Made by a program: the position numbers and the translations under genes
The notes under the pieces: model-generated
Seen by the model: only the letters and a program-made list of their open reading frames with translations
Database searches by the model: none
Told to the model about the DNA's origin: nothing
In this document: in pieces, positions 1-14,400 of the stretch
Layout of the letters: the number at the start of each line of letters is the position of its first letter
Position numbering within the stretch: the first letter of the stretch is position 1
DNA from: Membranipora membranacea
Taxonomy: Eukaryota; Bryozoa; Gymnolaemata; Cheilostomatida; Membraniporidae
Direction: 5' to 3'
Assembly (NCBI GenBank): GCA_914767715.1
Contig: OU612075.1
Location: 4,400,001 to 4,464,000 of the forward strand
DNA: 64,000 bases

Positions 1-2000
1 CTGTTGAAATACAAAAGAAGTTTATAAACACCTACCTGTATTTGAATTTGAATTTGAATTTGAATTTTGGGCAGGAGATAATTCACCTGAATGGTTATTA
101 TTGAGTGAGATTATTCCTGTTGTTTTTGTATTAACAAATAGCATTGCAACACTAACCTCCTTTCCTCCTTGCAAAACTTAAGTTTGCAAAGTTAAATGCT
201 CGGTGAGACTGAACAGGGGCTAGTTAGTGCACATTATGAAATGCTTTACTTTGGATTGCAGATTGGAACTGTCTATTAAAATGCAATTATCTATGATAAC
301 GTGTCATATATTATCATGGATGAGACTTTATCTCAGGGAAAGTAAACAAAAAAAGTGCCAAAGTAGGCTGATGACAATGCAACACTAAGTTACTTGCAAC
401 ACTAAGTAACCGTCACAGGCTAATGAGATATGACACTATTTAATGGGTTATCTCTGTAAGGTGTCTGACAAGCTAGTGACAAGTAAACAACATTACCAGG
501 ACTATTACGTACAAAAGAGACAATCATTTGTCTTCTGAGCGATATTACACTCCTATCCATGTAAGTGATCAAACAGTTTTCAAGTTTTGAAATTGATTAT
601 TTTGACCAAAATTTGACATTTATATCATCCCACCCTGCCTCCTTAGGTAAGGTGGAGTGATTTATCTACCCTTTCAACTATTGACAACACATAGAGTTTC
701 TAATAAATCTTATTGGCTAACATATATAGGGTTATGATTAATGTATTTGCATACAGTCTAGGATATAACACAACTTTTATTGATTTTTGTTTTATACTAC
801 TTTGCTCTCTAAGTACTTGATGTTTCAGTGTGTTTAGTACAGGAGCACATCTCTGCATAAAAAGATTCGATTGGATATTGAGTCCTAGTCAAATAACCCA
901 GAGTTTTTCAGAAGGCTTTTCGGATGTAGAACACTCGAATACACGCTTGAATAAGGGGTGAGTTTCGCTGACGGTTGAATAAGGGGTGAGTTTCGCTGAC
1001 GGTTGAAGTATGAGTATCTCGAATGCGTCCTAGTATGGTGTTACAAAACTATGGGTGTATTTCATATTCTTGCGATAGGACTAATCAAAGCGTCAGACTT
1101 ATCACGCGATTGCTAATGTGGCTATCTGATTGAATGCTGACTTTGAGGTCAAAGAGTGATGGGTCTTGTGATAGCTGGGTGCTATTATTTAGACTTGAAG
1201 TGGACTGTGGGCATAAAGTTATGATTGATATATACATAGCATTATAACTATCTGTGGAATTCCAAGCCTGACTATAGACGGGATCATAGAATAAATATTA
1301 TCAGCCTGCCGTGGAACAGTTTGGCTAGAAAATAAGATTTCACGTGTAGGTTTACCCGTAACTGGTGGGTGAGAGTTGTGATTTTCTCATCAGTGCCAGT
1401 GGCAGATCAGATCGTTACTGCCAGACTTGTTCAAAAATATGCAACAAATTTTGGCAATGCTTATACATGTGGGTGTGATAAAACACTATCATAATAAATT
1501 ATGATGTGGTTAGATTACCATAAATACAGAGCCTGTGATATGCATCCTAATCAAGGTTTCACTTATAGATACTGGTGATAGCTCATCCTAAGGTATTTAT
1601 AAGTATGATAGATTAGTACAGGCACTTAAACATCACTGCGATGGTGACAAGCCTATTTGTAACAAGCTTTAGTTATTCCCTTGTCGCACTAAATTGTATC
1701 GTCGGATATGCAACAAGGGATATGACTCATCAACAGTGTGAAAATGAGTTCATATTTGCTTTTATTCTAGAGTAATTACCTAATGCACAGGAATATATGT
1801 ACATAAAGATCGTAATATGCATCTATGCAGATACTATCATCTTAGAACAACTGGCGCACATGTTGGTTGATTATAATAAAGTGTTACTCATAGCTAGCTG
1901 ACTGAGTACTAGATTGATTTTTTGTCTTCTTTGCGAGCAAGCTTTTTATTCAATGCTAGCTGTGCAGCTTGCTTGATAGCTGCGATTTTTATATTTGCAG
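1..2000. other. Upstream flank of the TRIM-like gene; no coding exon recognised
   Basis: I see no convincing exon in this AT-rich stretch. It starts with a short run of the hexamer GAATTT (about 43-66). A perfect two-copy tandem duplication of a 28-base unit lies at 947-974 and 975-1002. Non-coding 5' exons and the promoter of the gene that starts at 2027 are probably here, but no motif decides where. A pyrimidine-rich tract ending in TTTGCAG at 2000 is a plausible splice acceptor, so an upstream 5' UTR exon is likely. Confidence 0.5.
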
Positions 2001-2026
2001 CAGCTGAGCTAACATTATCAGACATC

Positions 2027-5000
2027 ATGACGGATGTACAACAGACACCACAGAGCACCAAGGAAAACGGCTTGCCTTGTTCAATGGACCCTGTCGGTTC
2101 GGAAAGCGCAGAGACTATGGCATCTGAAGAAAAGGCTGTGGAATATGACAAAAACAGCAACATAACCACAACTAGTGAAAGCACAAAGCCTATGGATTCT
2201 ATGCAGGATAATAATGCACACACAGGTCACCAAGCAGACTCTGATTCCAACCTGGCTGCCTCATCCAACACAAAGCTAAAGGAAGCTAAACTCAGCCCTC
2301 GATCGGAGATCGGCAAAGTTGTGACTATATACGGCAACAAGTCAGCAAAAGTAAATCTCGTTGCGCCGCTGCCTGTGGAGGAAAAGAGAAAGAAATCCAA
2401 CAGTGGTATCGGTAAACTAAAACATAACTTTGGTAAAGATCTTCTTATTGAAACAAAAGTCTGCGACCACCATGCTATTAGGATTCCTATGGGTAACAGT
2501 TCGAGTATATTCCAGTGTGAATCGTGTGAATGTGTCACCGGACCCGTAGGTGATAACTCTTCTATTGAGATGTTCTGTCTCGACTGCCATGAAGTACAGA
2601 AAAACTCTGAAGGTCATGAAGGTCATCAGCTGGTAGAGGTATGTGTCTCTTTGTTTTGCTATGTAGAAGTGTTCATATACTACTAGACCAAATTTGGTCC
2701 ATTTGCCTGCATTCGGAATTGCCACCCTCCTTCCACTGGTCACTCCACGGCGTGACCAGTGGAAGGGAGCAACTACTATGCAGGCAAAATAGATCAAACT
2801 TGTTAAAAATACTACGGTTGACTGATGTAAGTTGTTGGGGATATGAGTTTTCAATTGACTTTTTACCCTGGCAGGCTGTAAAAAAAGTGTAAAGTTGTAT
2901 TGAATATGATTTGTTGACTCATATGAGCTGACATCATGCTTGGGAGTCTAAACTAAACTTCTTGGCAGCGTAGTTTTGTTAAATATTTGGTTCTTAACCC
3001 ATAACCAACAAATAAAGATCTGTGGGCAGATAACTCCCAATCAATACTGTTCAAACGCGTCACATAGATATGAACTCCCCTCACAGAATTTGTATAGATA
3101 TGGGTGTTAAGATCCTCTCAATACTTAAGTAGGTCTGATTTATGACTTCAAACCGAGAAATAATGATCAAAGACTTTTCTCATTCTAACCCTGCCATCCG
3201 CAAGGACACGTTGGATTAGATAAACCTGAACATGCTTGGGGCTCCAGCAATCAACTAAGAAATGCTCCTCTGTTTATACTTGAACTCACTCATCCTGAGG
3301 CATGGGTCAACTGGCACAGTGTGGCAAGCAAGCTACTAGATTTCACTATTTTACCAGCTCACCACCGCTCCTTATTGGTATGTGTTTGTTATTTATGTCC
3401 CAAAGATATCTTCTTCGGTTTTTGACAGGTGAAATCTGCACTTGAAAACCAGCACGCTGAGTGCGAAGGCCTTCTAAAGTCATGTCAAGACTGCAAGGGA
3501 GAAGCTACGAATAAGAAAGAAGAAATAAACAATCTCAAATCAGACCTAGTGAAAACTCGGAAAGCTATCGCTGTAGAACTGGATGAAATGTTCAGGTAAC
3601 TTAGATGCTTATAAATTAAATCCATTACCTTTAATTGGCTTGTCTATTATTTTGTTAATTGTTAGATGATTTACTGGCAATGCTCCAACACCTATGCACT
3701 ATTGTGGCATCTTCAAAACAAGTAATAAGTGAAATCGTAATAAGAGTTATTAAGACAATTGCATTATTGAGAATTTGATGTACAGCTGAGTATTGCTGTG
3801 GAGGGAGTATGCATTTTCCTCAGCCGGCACATTCAACGCCATCGTAGATTTGTCTCTCTCTTAACCTCAAGTTTCTTCGCATGCAAAGAAAACAATTAGT
3901 TACTGCAGAGTACATGATTTGATCTCTTGTCTAGCATGATACGGAACAAAAGTCTTCCTCGAGGGTATCCTGAGAGAATTTGGTATTCTAAGAAATCAAT
4001 CTTGGTGCTATTGTGTTGCTGGTCTATGATGCGAAACGATATTAAGTCATTGACCTGATACATCTCTCAATTGGATGAATGTATAATCTGTCTTTTATCC
4101 GTCCAGGGAGCTAGAGAACAGACTATATGAGAGGAAGATGGTCCTTTTCACTCAGCTAACTGATCATAGCTACCACAAAGAGTGCTATCTAGATGATCAG
4201 ATTGACAGTATGAATACAATAGAAGATGAATGTTCTCAGCTCATCGATAATATAAACAAGGTAGGTGTAACCGTCTAGACAAAAAGAGCGTTAGATCTGA
4301 TACCGTTATAAAGGAGACAACTTCAATCTTAGCAGTTGAATGCATTGTGGGAATTATTAAACATTGTCTGACTAGGTCAAATCTGTTATATACTGCTAGA
4401 CATTGACCTGACTTGGGCATTCCTCATCATTGCATGTTAGGATATTTTAACATGACAGATAAGTTGTGAGTCAAACATGCGATATATTTGTATACCAAGT
4501 TCCGCTTTTGATTGGCAAGGGTTTGTGGTTTACCCAAGGCTCTAAGCTGGGATTATCTTGATGCTAAACCAACAGAAAACTTTACACCATCTAGTCCTTT
4601 TATCTGACTTCAATGACCTCTCAATGTTGGGAGGTAATACAAAGCAAAAAACTACAGGTGGTAACTTTAAAAAAAACTTGAGATTGCACCATACTGATCA
4701 GAATGAGTTTTTGCTTCGTGAAACAGTTTTGCTAAGTTGATATGAGTTAGCAAATGAGTAAAAATAGGCGTCCGCAAAACAGCAACTCAGCTCATTAGCT
4801 TATATCTGAGTTAAAACATTCCTTGGTCAGCAAACTATTCTTATCCTATAATCAAAGCTCTGCGGCAACTTAAACAAATAGGAGTTGTCTGCCCACTTTT
4901 ATCATGTATGACATAACAAAATGGGTAACCAACATTTGACTTTGAGCAACGATACCCCCCCCCCCTCTCCAATGTTGTCATGTGGTGCATACGAGTGATT

Positions 5001-8000
5001 GTATATATGTTCAGCTCTTATATTGGTAAGTACTATAAACTCTTAAACGTATTAATTTGTACAAGGTAATGTTAGTCGAATGTCAGAACGTCAGAACGTC
5101 AGAACGTCAGAACGTCAGAACGTCGAACGCTCTTCTTTTTTGTCACGACCACTCCTACCCAGTTCAGATAAAGTAACTCCGCTCCGTTTTGATTACAGGT
5201 TAGTAAGAATCTTGATTCCACAGATCTGTTGGCTTATCACTGCCACCAGCTGGAAGATACATCAACAAGTCTGCAGAGTCACTCTGAATCTCTCAACAGT
5301 TTTAGGTAGGTGGAGATAATCATTCGAGCGAGTGTGCTCTAAATGTTTAATGAATAAACAAAGTTTACGTTATCATATTTATTTTTATTTTTTTATTTAT
5401 CCGCATTATTCCCTGATCAAGCATGCATATAAGCGTATAAGACCATGTGGTACATCAAGTAGTCAGGCCTCTGTATACAATAGAGAGGAAAAACATTGCT
5501 TTTTTTACTAACAATCGTTGTCTCTCGTGATTTTTTGCAATTTTGTTTGATGCATTGCTGGTAGCTTAATGACAGTCTAAAATGTAACATACAATGTCTT
5601 ACAATGTTTGTCTTTGTTTGTAGTCTGTCAGAGAATACGTGTTTGAAGTTTGATAGGCGTGGTATTGCTGAGGTACGCAAAAGCCTTAATATGTTAGCCT
5701 TAGTATCCAGCAGCCATATCATTCCTACTAAATGTACAGCGAGTGGTGACGGACTAAAAAAAGCCTCGGTTCTCAAACAGACTATTGTCAAAGTCACACC
5801 TCGAAATTCGTCGGGGGTGATAGAGCGAGAGAAAGGTGTTATGGTAAGTCTATGGCGCAGGGCTCTTCACACCAAGTTGTAGTACTGTTCCTTAAATTCT
5901 GGTGTTATACCTAACTCAGCTCTTATCATGGCAAAACCTTTTTATCGTTTAAAGCCTAACCCAAAGCGAGCTGTATTTACCTCGGAAAATTTAAGATAAT
6001 AAGATGTAATGTTTTATCTCACATAAGAGTCGTATCCCTCACAAATCTTTATGTATTGTCAATATATCTGTGCATTAAAAGTTGTTCCAAACTAGAGAAT
6101 TCTGCTGCAATCTTTTAACCCCATGTATTGCAGGTAGAAGCTCAACTATACAACGAAGAGGTCAATGTTGAATGCCAATGTCTAGAGAACAGCAATGGGA
6201 CTTATAATGTCTTATACATCGCCCCAGAGAAAGGACACTATAACCTGGCTATCAAAATGTTCCATCAGCACATTAAAGGTTCTCCATTTGCTATCAATGC
6301 TGTCCCTGGTGCTAGAGTAACTTTCAGGTGAGTTTATACGCACTCAGAATCGAGCAAGTTGGTACAAAGTCAAAAATGCAGTTACCCATGACCTGGCTGT
6401 AAAACCTATTTGTTGATAGGACGTTTCCAATTTTTTTAGTTTCTCACAACAAGCTGCCTGAGAATGCAAGAACTAAAAATGCATCATTAGATCGAAGAAG
6501 TAAGGAGCCCTAATACTTCAGGTCATAGAGTAAAATCAGCTAGAAAAGGTCCATGAGATGTTTGGTTTAAGATCCCATTCATTTTATGGCCAGTAAACAT
6601 GCCATGTCATCTCAACAATGCTTGTCTGCTCTTAGTCTAGCCAATGTTGTTGTTGTCGCCTATCAATAGCCTGATCTTACACTTCAGTCAATTGTCACAT
6701 TGTATAACTGCAGTCGCGTGTATTATATCAGAGCAATCGGAAAGAGCTCAATCTCTCTTACTTTATTGTGTTTTAGTAAATCAGCTAACTCGTATGAGCT
6801 GACGAGAGTTCACTCACATCACGATGTCAGATCCTCCTCTCCGACTGTACGACTAGCAGCTGGCAGCAGATTTACTCCATCACCTTGCAGGACTGCCTCA
6901 CCTAGGAGTGTCAGCTCTGCTGAGTCCTTCAGTTCCCTAAAGGTTAACTTGTACATTGTCCTTGGGTTCATTTGGAAGACAAATAGATGGATTTGGTGTT
7001 AGGTTCATGAAAACTTTTTAATTGTGTAAAGAGTTTAGTCTAAGTCTCTTACAGATTTGTTTACAAGTTTTGATGAACCTTTGGGCACAGATTGGGCGTC
7101 TGTGATGCTTGGATGTGCTAAATCAAAATCTCAAATCTTGTCTCACCGGTTTTGTCAGCAACCATATCTTTTTTGACAAAATTTTGACCAATATAGTGCA
7201 AAACAAACTAGAGAGAAAGACTCAATTAGATCAAATAAAGAACATTGAACTATTAGCTATTGAACGAAATGACACCGGCTATGAATACCATTCACATTAT
7301 CTTTACTTCCCCTCATTTCAATCAATTTGTGAAAAATTTTTAACTTATAATGACCCATATCTTTATCATTCAGATATTACCCTCCTCTCCTGGATCACAT
7401 GGTTACCTGTCACAGCCCGCTGTACAGCCTCCATATGGAGATTACATGGCCCTAATTGGTCAGTACGGACGACGTAAAGGAGAACTCAGTAACCCTCAGG
7501 GAGTCACCATGGATTATAACGGGAGAATCTACTGCACTGACAGCTCAAACCAGAGTATCCAGGTTAGTGCTGCCAACAGACTGTATCCAATCATTGAATT
7601 GTACTGAGAGTTGTCAGCACATGTAGAAAGAGGAAACAACTTATAGGAACTACTAAGTTCTGTTTTTTAGTTGGCCATGCCTTGATATATTTTACTTTCT
7701 TTTTTACAGATGTTTTCTGACACAGGAGTTCACCTCAGTAGTCTGGGAAAGAGAGGACGACTAGTAGGACAGCTTCTCAGGCCGATCGGTATATGTGTCA
7801 CTAAGGATGGCTGTGTAGTGTTCACTGATTATGAAACAAAATGTGTCAATGTGTTCAAAGGTAAACTTGGGGAAAATTCAAAATGTAAATTATATTGGTG
7901 AGAATATTTTGTAAGATATTGAATTTGAGACAAATTAAGATCTTAGTTTATTCAAATTTTCTTAATTTTAGCTATCCTACGATGAGGTTATGAATTGAGT

Positions 8001-9624
8001 CATACCGGCTCGTATGTACGGACCTTTTACCTTAGATGTAACAATTTTTTCAAGGTTGTTTTTATTACTGTTGTCATTATTCCAGATGGTGCCTTCATAA
8101 GGCGAATAGGACAGGGGAAGTTGATCGGACCTAAAGGTGTGACAACAACGCCCAGAGGCAGCATTATAGTGGCTGATAATAAAGGAAATCAAGTCCTCGA
8201 ATTCTCCATCAATGGACGACTCATCAGAAAGATAGAATCTCAAAAAGTAGACAAGGTATCAATTAAATTGTTAAACCATAAGCGGTTACACTTTCAATGG
8301 CTAGCAATATTGATACTATTTATATACTATGATACAGGATTATAAGTTTTGTCACGACAAACCATGTGGCAGGCTGCAAATTAAACACTTAAGGATTATG
8401 TCACATCACGAAACAATCCCTAACTGTCAAGCATTTATTGCTGTCACATATTTATAAAGATATGACATGTATTCAAATGTGTTTTATCATGTTATGAGTA
8501 GCTCATGTATTTTATCAATACTCATTTTCTACAAAACCAATGGGTGATATAAAAGATTTTCTGATTGCTCTTTCAGGCAGCCAAGTTTGCCGGACCTCAC
8601 TATGCAGCAGTAAATCAGAAAGGAGATATCTTCATATCAGACTTTCACAACCATTCCATCAAGGTGAGGTTTACATAAACTGTCTACCTAATTGCTATAA
8701 GAAAAATGTCCCCTTTGCTCATTCAGACCAACAAACTAGGCTGTTTTTTTGGTAAGCGGTCATTAGAGTTGATTTGTGCCATTTTTCGTTGCGGTGCAGA
8801 TAGACTTTTGTCGGAGAGACTATGAGCAAGAAGTTCTGTGTGGGTGTGTGTGCTGTTAACTATGTGGTGTGACATTGTGTTCAAACTTTAATTTCTGTTC
8901 AGATGAGCTGAGCAATTCTGATTAATTTTTGATTGCACTATGTTCCACCCAGGTATTCAGCAGAGAGGGAATGTATATCAGAAGTTTCGGACATCACGGC
9001 AGCGGGAATGGTCAGTTTAATGCACCTACAGGTGTTGCTGTGGACAGCAGAGGCTATGTTTTAGTATCTGACTGGGGCAACTCCAGAATACAGGTACGGT
9101 TATCTAGAAATATCAATATTTGAAATCTGTTTCTGTTGGCTTACTATAGGATATAAATGTTGCCATTGTTAAAAATTTTATATAAAACTGAAACAAGCTT
9201 TTTGAGCGTTTCTGGGGCCGTGATACTATTGAATACTTACTTGTACAGTAGAATACCCCTTATGGCTATAGTGGAGACAACTCCCATAAGGAAAATATAC
9301 GACAAATATGACAAAAGTCGATGCACTACAAACCGTGACTCTGATCACTTTAATTCATGTTTATTGCAACTGCCAGGTGAGAAAATGTTAAATTGAAAAT
9401 TGGCGTATCGTTGTTTTCTGCCATCACTGAAGAAAATTGTCATAATTTGGTTCTGTTTATACTTTAAGATATTTGATGAGGAGGGCTCATTTCTATCCCT
9501 TGTTGATACTAGCGCTGCTCCACTGTTTGGACCTCAGTCTATATTCACAACAAGAGACAATACAGTGATTGTCGCAGACTCAGGGAACCATTGTGTCAAG
9601 ATATTCAAATATGAAGTGCCATAG
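2027..9624 (+). CDS. TRIM2/3/71-like B-box, coiled-coil, filamin and NHL-repeat protein
   Basis: Thirteen coding exons join in phase with GT-AG borders: 2027-2638, 3429-3595, 4107-4260, 5199-5305, 5624-5843, 6134-6327, 6777-6942, 7374-7562, 7710-7860, 8086-8255, 8577-8663, 8953-9093, 9469-9624. The product is 837 residues. Residues 1-145 are acidic, Ser/Thr-rich and probably disordered. Residues 146-204 resemble a B-box zinc finger (CDHH, CESC, CLDC, then HEGHQLVE). About 205-370 is coiled coil. About 375-478 is a filamin/ABP280 repeat ending in the typical IKGSPFAI. A Ser/Arg-rich linker follows (485-540), then about six NHL repeats (541-837) with motifs such as [18 protein letters not shown] and GNHCVKIF, which should form a beta-propeller. 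In the TRIM2/3/71 family the NHL propeller binds RNA or protein and an N-terminal RING acts as a ubiquitin ligase. No RING is visible here, so ligase activity is doubtful unless upstream exons add one. The start is the first Met after the acceptor at 2000. Confidence 0.88.
5081..5123. repeat. Short tandem repeat of an 8-mer in an intron
   Basis: Five head-to-tail copies of GTCAGAAC lie in the intron between the third and fourth coding exons of the TRIM-like gene. The array is perfect, so it is probably young or length-variable. It lies about 75 bases before the next acceptor (5198). Confidence 0.9.
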
Positions 9625-9882
9625 GATTTTTATTTTAGTTTCAAATATATTTATTATTATTTTGGATTTAATTTTTTTGTGAATTTTTACCATATTAATG
9701 AGTATTTTAATTAAACTTCTGGGTATATGAAATTTCCATTATTGGGTAAGATACTTAATAATTGTCCAAATTTATTTTCTATTGCTGTAAGTGTAGACTC
9801 TTTTGTCTTTTGGAGTGTATTTATTTTAATTTTTTTAGGTTATTTCCTGTACTATGCCAAAAATAAGTGTGTATTGAAGGAA

Positions 9883-9888
9883 AATAAA
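9883..9888 (+). promoter_or_regulatory. Candidate polyadenylation signal of the TRIM-like gene
   Basis: AATAAA lies 259 bases after the TAG stop and is followed within about 20-30 bases by a T-rich sequence. It is the best signal downstream of the gene, but the 3' end is inferred. Confidence 0.45.
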
Positions 9889-9929
9889 CACATTGACTTA
9901 ATAATGTTATTCTGACTCTGGTCTGCATT

Positions 9930-11457
9930 CCGTATTAACGCCAATCGATTGCCACAAAAAAAAACTATCCCTTACTGTCCAACTAGGCTGGGCATAGGCT
10001 TGCACATAACAAATCCGAACTCTTTGTGATGAAGTCATCTCATTTGTTTATTTCATGAGAATGCCATACACCATAATACCAGTCTGGCTGGCATACATCT
10101 AAGCTTGAATTGCATAAATTTGTCTGAATAGAACACCCGACATTGTGACATTAATGAACTCCCTTTGTTTGTGACATCGCCATAAATACAGCTTGATAAA
10201 AGAGGATTGAGAGAATGGTAGCGGTCAACGGACAGATAAATGTTTCCTGGTTCCTGGTTGCAGGAGCCAAAGAATTTGGCTTTTGCTCCGCATTTGATTA
10301 ATACATGCGAGGTGTTCATTTGACCTGCCAAGTTTGTTTCCTCGAATATTGTAGTAAAGCTTATTGTTCGTACAAGGTGATTATATAGTCATGAATCATA
10401 CAATCGACTTCAATATGGAACCTACATACTATAATCTTGAGAAGATTTTCTGTATGGTGGCCATGCACGGTTATATATTTGTTCAAAATGACAGAAATAA
10501 TAATGACGTAAAATATAAAAAGGATTATGGCAAAAGATAGAATTATGTGGATGTATAAACAACCATATATATAAGATGGTACCAAAGTGCACTATAGATG
10601 CAAGTAATAATAATTCTCAACGGGCGACTCCTGCAAGCTTTTTTTTGGATTACAAGTGAAATTCGGGTTCGTCATTAGTATACGACAAGAGTGAAAACTC
10701 TCAAAACTTTAGATAAATCAGAAATAATACCGAAATGGGACAGGTAATGAGAAAATTCTAATGGGGCGACTCCCTAATCAAATGATATTGTATGTGTGGC
10801 ACGACGTTTGTCGATTGCACAAAGCAATTGAGCATTATACAATAAATGACTCTCAAGTAAATAAATATAATCACTATTGAAAAACATAATCATCTGCCGC
10901 AAAGAATCAGTTCACCCTCCTGAGTAACTACTTTTCATATTCCATTCCGTTGAATAATGCAATCCGCACTATTCTGTCTGAGTGTATCTGAACTGTACAC
11001 TATCACTAAATGTTGACGCAGAACCACTGCAATGAACAAAATTTTATTATTAAATTATGGGAATTACCTCACAGTTACAACATTGAGATAAAAGCAATGT
11101 ATTTTTTCTTTGATTCATTCATTGACATTTATATTAATTCTTTGACAGAGTTAAGGGCAGGCAATTCCAATAGAAATCTGGGTCTCTCCCCCTCTTGCCC
11201 CTGCATTGTATGGCCAATGCGATTAGATTAGAATGATCAAAAAGTAAAGACGCGCTCAGGTTGAAAACAACAATAAAACTTGAAACTCAATACAAAAGCT
11301 ACCTCTTGAATTCAATTGATAGAAGGTAATATCATGCTGTAATCCGATTTGTTGGGACATGTTCAAACATATCACTGTTTTATCATTATACTATTATATA
11401 TATAATTACTATATTTATATTTCTATGTGACAAAAAAAGAAGTTTAGCCTAGTCCAC
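9930..11457. other. Intergenic stretch between convergent genes
   Basis: This stretch lies between the 3' end of the TRIM-like gene (+) and the 3' end of the NHL membrane gene (-). Short ORFs occur but none has splice support or recognisable motifs. The 3' UTR of the minus-strand gene must extend into the right part. Confidence 0.5.
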
Positions 11458-14400
11458 TCACCAGCAGCAGCAGAATTTACTGTAGTATTTATCCAGAGTT
11501 GTTTTGTGTCGAAGTCCGCAGAGAACCCCAAACACCAGCAGAGCTATACATATCAAACCTCCTCCAACAGATAATCCTATCACCAAACCTGTAACTAAAT
11601 CATAGAAAGCTACAACTTAGGGACTGGTGATCATCAACACTCGTCTATTGGTTGTCTCTTTCTATTTATTTATAGGAAACAAGTTGTCAGAAATGCAAGA
11701 GTTGAACAGTCAAATAGTGATGTGTGCTAGCAGAGGTTTGAAACAGAATCAATGTCGTTCTTATGAAAAAATTGTTTTTTGATATCTATTTTAGAGTTTA
11801 ATGAAATTTACAGATCGGCATCGTAATGCAGTTATTATCATCAGTTCTTTCAATAAAAGTAATATTTCAGAAATCCAGTTATCTCAAAGCAAAAAAAAAC
11901 AACATTGAGAAGTTTCACTTTGCTGTGGGAACTGGTTTAGTTCATTAGTAGAATCAGAATATGAGTGTATCCAATCTTGACTCAAAAAGGCACGTTTAAT
12001 GGGTTGATTTGAGTTATTCTCTTACTGCTTATCGTTTCTCCTGATAAAAGCTCTGTGCTGGAACATATTCAAGCAATGGTAGTAATAAGGTCAGGATTGG
12101 CTGATGGCATTGATCATACCAATTTCTAACATGTATTCACAAAACTATGGTCTACTCCTTAGTCCTTACCATATCATACCACACCAAACATTCGTAACTT
12201 TTAAACTAAGGGGTTGTTACAGTGAAATTTTGATATGTCAACATCAAATTTGCTTAGCAATTCAAGTATATCTTTGTTTGCTTACTTTGTTTTGATTTTA
12301 ATTTAGGAATCACCACCACCAGGAACTACATGGTTAGCTATCAATTTCATATTCACTTCATTAAATAATAAGGAAATGACAAATGATTGCGAAATGAAGA
12401 GATTCATAACATTCCTATCAAATCAGACATGCCAATTTACCTGGGTTTGAGGTTTTCTTGCAAAACACTGAAACAAGAAAATCATATTTTTATGATGATT
12501 AAGTAGAAACAGTTTCCTGGTGCTCAATAAAACCATTGAAGCTTGGCTGAGCGTGTCAAGCTTTCAAAGTTATCTATCTTTCAATGAAATTTAGTAATGT
12601 ACTAACTGACCGTTTGGAATTCAAATGACCAAGTTTCACACAAAATTACTTTGATGTGAGATGTGAGAACCTATTTATCGGATTATGCGCAGAAAATAAA
12701 TAGTTTTTAACATACCTAAGTGTTCCCCACTTAGGTTAGCTGTGTTAGTCTTCTCATTATCTTTCCCTTCCATTTCTTGACACAGTCCTGAAAAGACAAC
12801 ATTTCATTGAATGGTTTGGATTAATAGTCAGAGTTGATTGCCTGTAAGCTTAATGTGGTCTGTCTTCAAAACAGCCAATCTGATTGGGGTGGAGAAATAA
12901 GAGCAAACAAATGGATCATCATACCCAACTTGTGGAGGGAGCTGTCGGACTGGTTGAAAATGTAAGGCAAGTGGCCCAAACTAAGGCTACATCTGAAAAA
13001 CTTACTGACTTGTTTTCCGAAATTTCCGAATGGCTTAAGGTACTTGACATTATGAATCGAACGCCCGAATCTAATTTAATGTTTGCAGTAGCAGGCTCAA
13101 ATTTGGTATAAGGACAGAAAGATTATTCATCTCAGTAATTTTGGAGAAATTACTATCTGGTGTTGGTTGCATTTTTAATTTATGTCCACTGAGGCAAAAA
13201 ATGTTTCCACTTTTGTTGGCTGCTGGGACTGGGACTGTGATGTTGTCTCACCTGTAGTTTTTATGTAACCAAGCTCTCCAATGGTACCCAGCAAAATCCT
13301 GTTCTCTTCCGGAATTACAAGAAATGACTGTGGGTAGCACACGCTGCATTGCTTGATGTCTCCGGGCCCTTCTTTTCCAAAGTCACAGTGAGAGGGGTCT
13401 GAAGTTGATGAATGAGGTCGGCATATTGAAGTTACTTCCTCCTCCGCTAAGTCTACTACTCGAATAAGATTGTTGTTGTAGTCTGAGACAAGCAGGACTT
13501 TGTTGTTCAAGAAGATCATCGCATTGATGTCTCCTCCAAAAATTGCCGATAAGAGCGGGCCATCAACAGGTCTTCCGTGTCGATATCCCTGAGATAAGAT
13601 TTTAACCTGGTAGAAATCTAGGTCAAGTTTTGCCAGACCATTTTTAAAGGAAAAGAGCAGAGATGAGTTGTCCGGACTAAGGATCAAAACTTGTGGCTGC
13701 TCTACAGAGTCAGATTCTGGTAGTATTGTGCTCACAGTCTCGGTGGTGAAATCCATCATTCTAATAGAGAAGTAATCTGCGACAGCCACCTGTCCATTAC
13801 CAGATGCAGAACTAGGAAGTTTTGCAAAATAAGATGGACTGAAAAATCTTGCTGAGGCAAACGATCCATCTATTGAAACTGAGTTTTTGTTACATTGCCC
13901 AGATAACACGGCTGTAGAGTTAGTAATTCTACTAACAGTTCTAACACAGTTGTTTGCAGAGTCAGCCAGCACCACCAGTGAGGAGTTGTGTTGATAGAAT
14001 GAGGTCATGATTTTAAATCTGGCGTCAGAAGCAGTCCCTTCCTGATATCCATAAGTGTTATCTTTACCCACAATTATGTTGACTAAGCGTTGCTTCAAGT
14101 CAAGTGATTTCAGAGCCTGTCCATTTGTGAAAAGAATATTTCCGGGAATGAACTGATCATGTTCCATGAACTCAGGGCCATCAAAGTTCAGTATTGCCTT
14201 TGTATCAACGTGTTCAATCCTTATTCTGTAAATATACAGAAAATCATGTTGATTATGATAAGTTTCCGCATCAGTGGCAGAGAGATTCAAAAGGGCAGGA
14301 TCCCATTTAAGTATCTCCCTCAACATTGACAAAGGAGTTAATTATTTTAAAATTTCATTATTTTAAATTTTCAAAATCAGAAGTCATCACAATGATTTTA

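Noticed and set aside
1922-2026. A longer N-terminus for the TRIM-like protein with a hydrophobic segment (CLIAAIFIFAA)
   Set aside because: No ATG opens it, and a good splice acceptor ends at 2000, so most of this frame is intron. The hydrophobic stretch is not a signal peptide of the gene.
1909-2223. Minus-strand frame with hydrophobic N-terminus
   Set aside because: It is antisense to the first TRIM-like coding exon and has no splice support.
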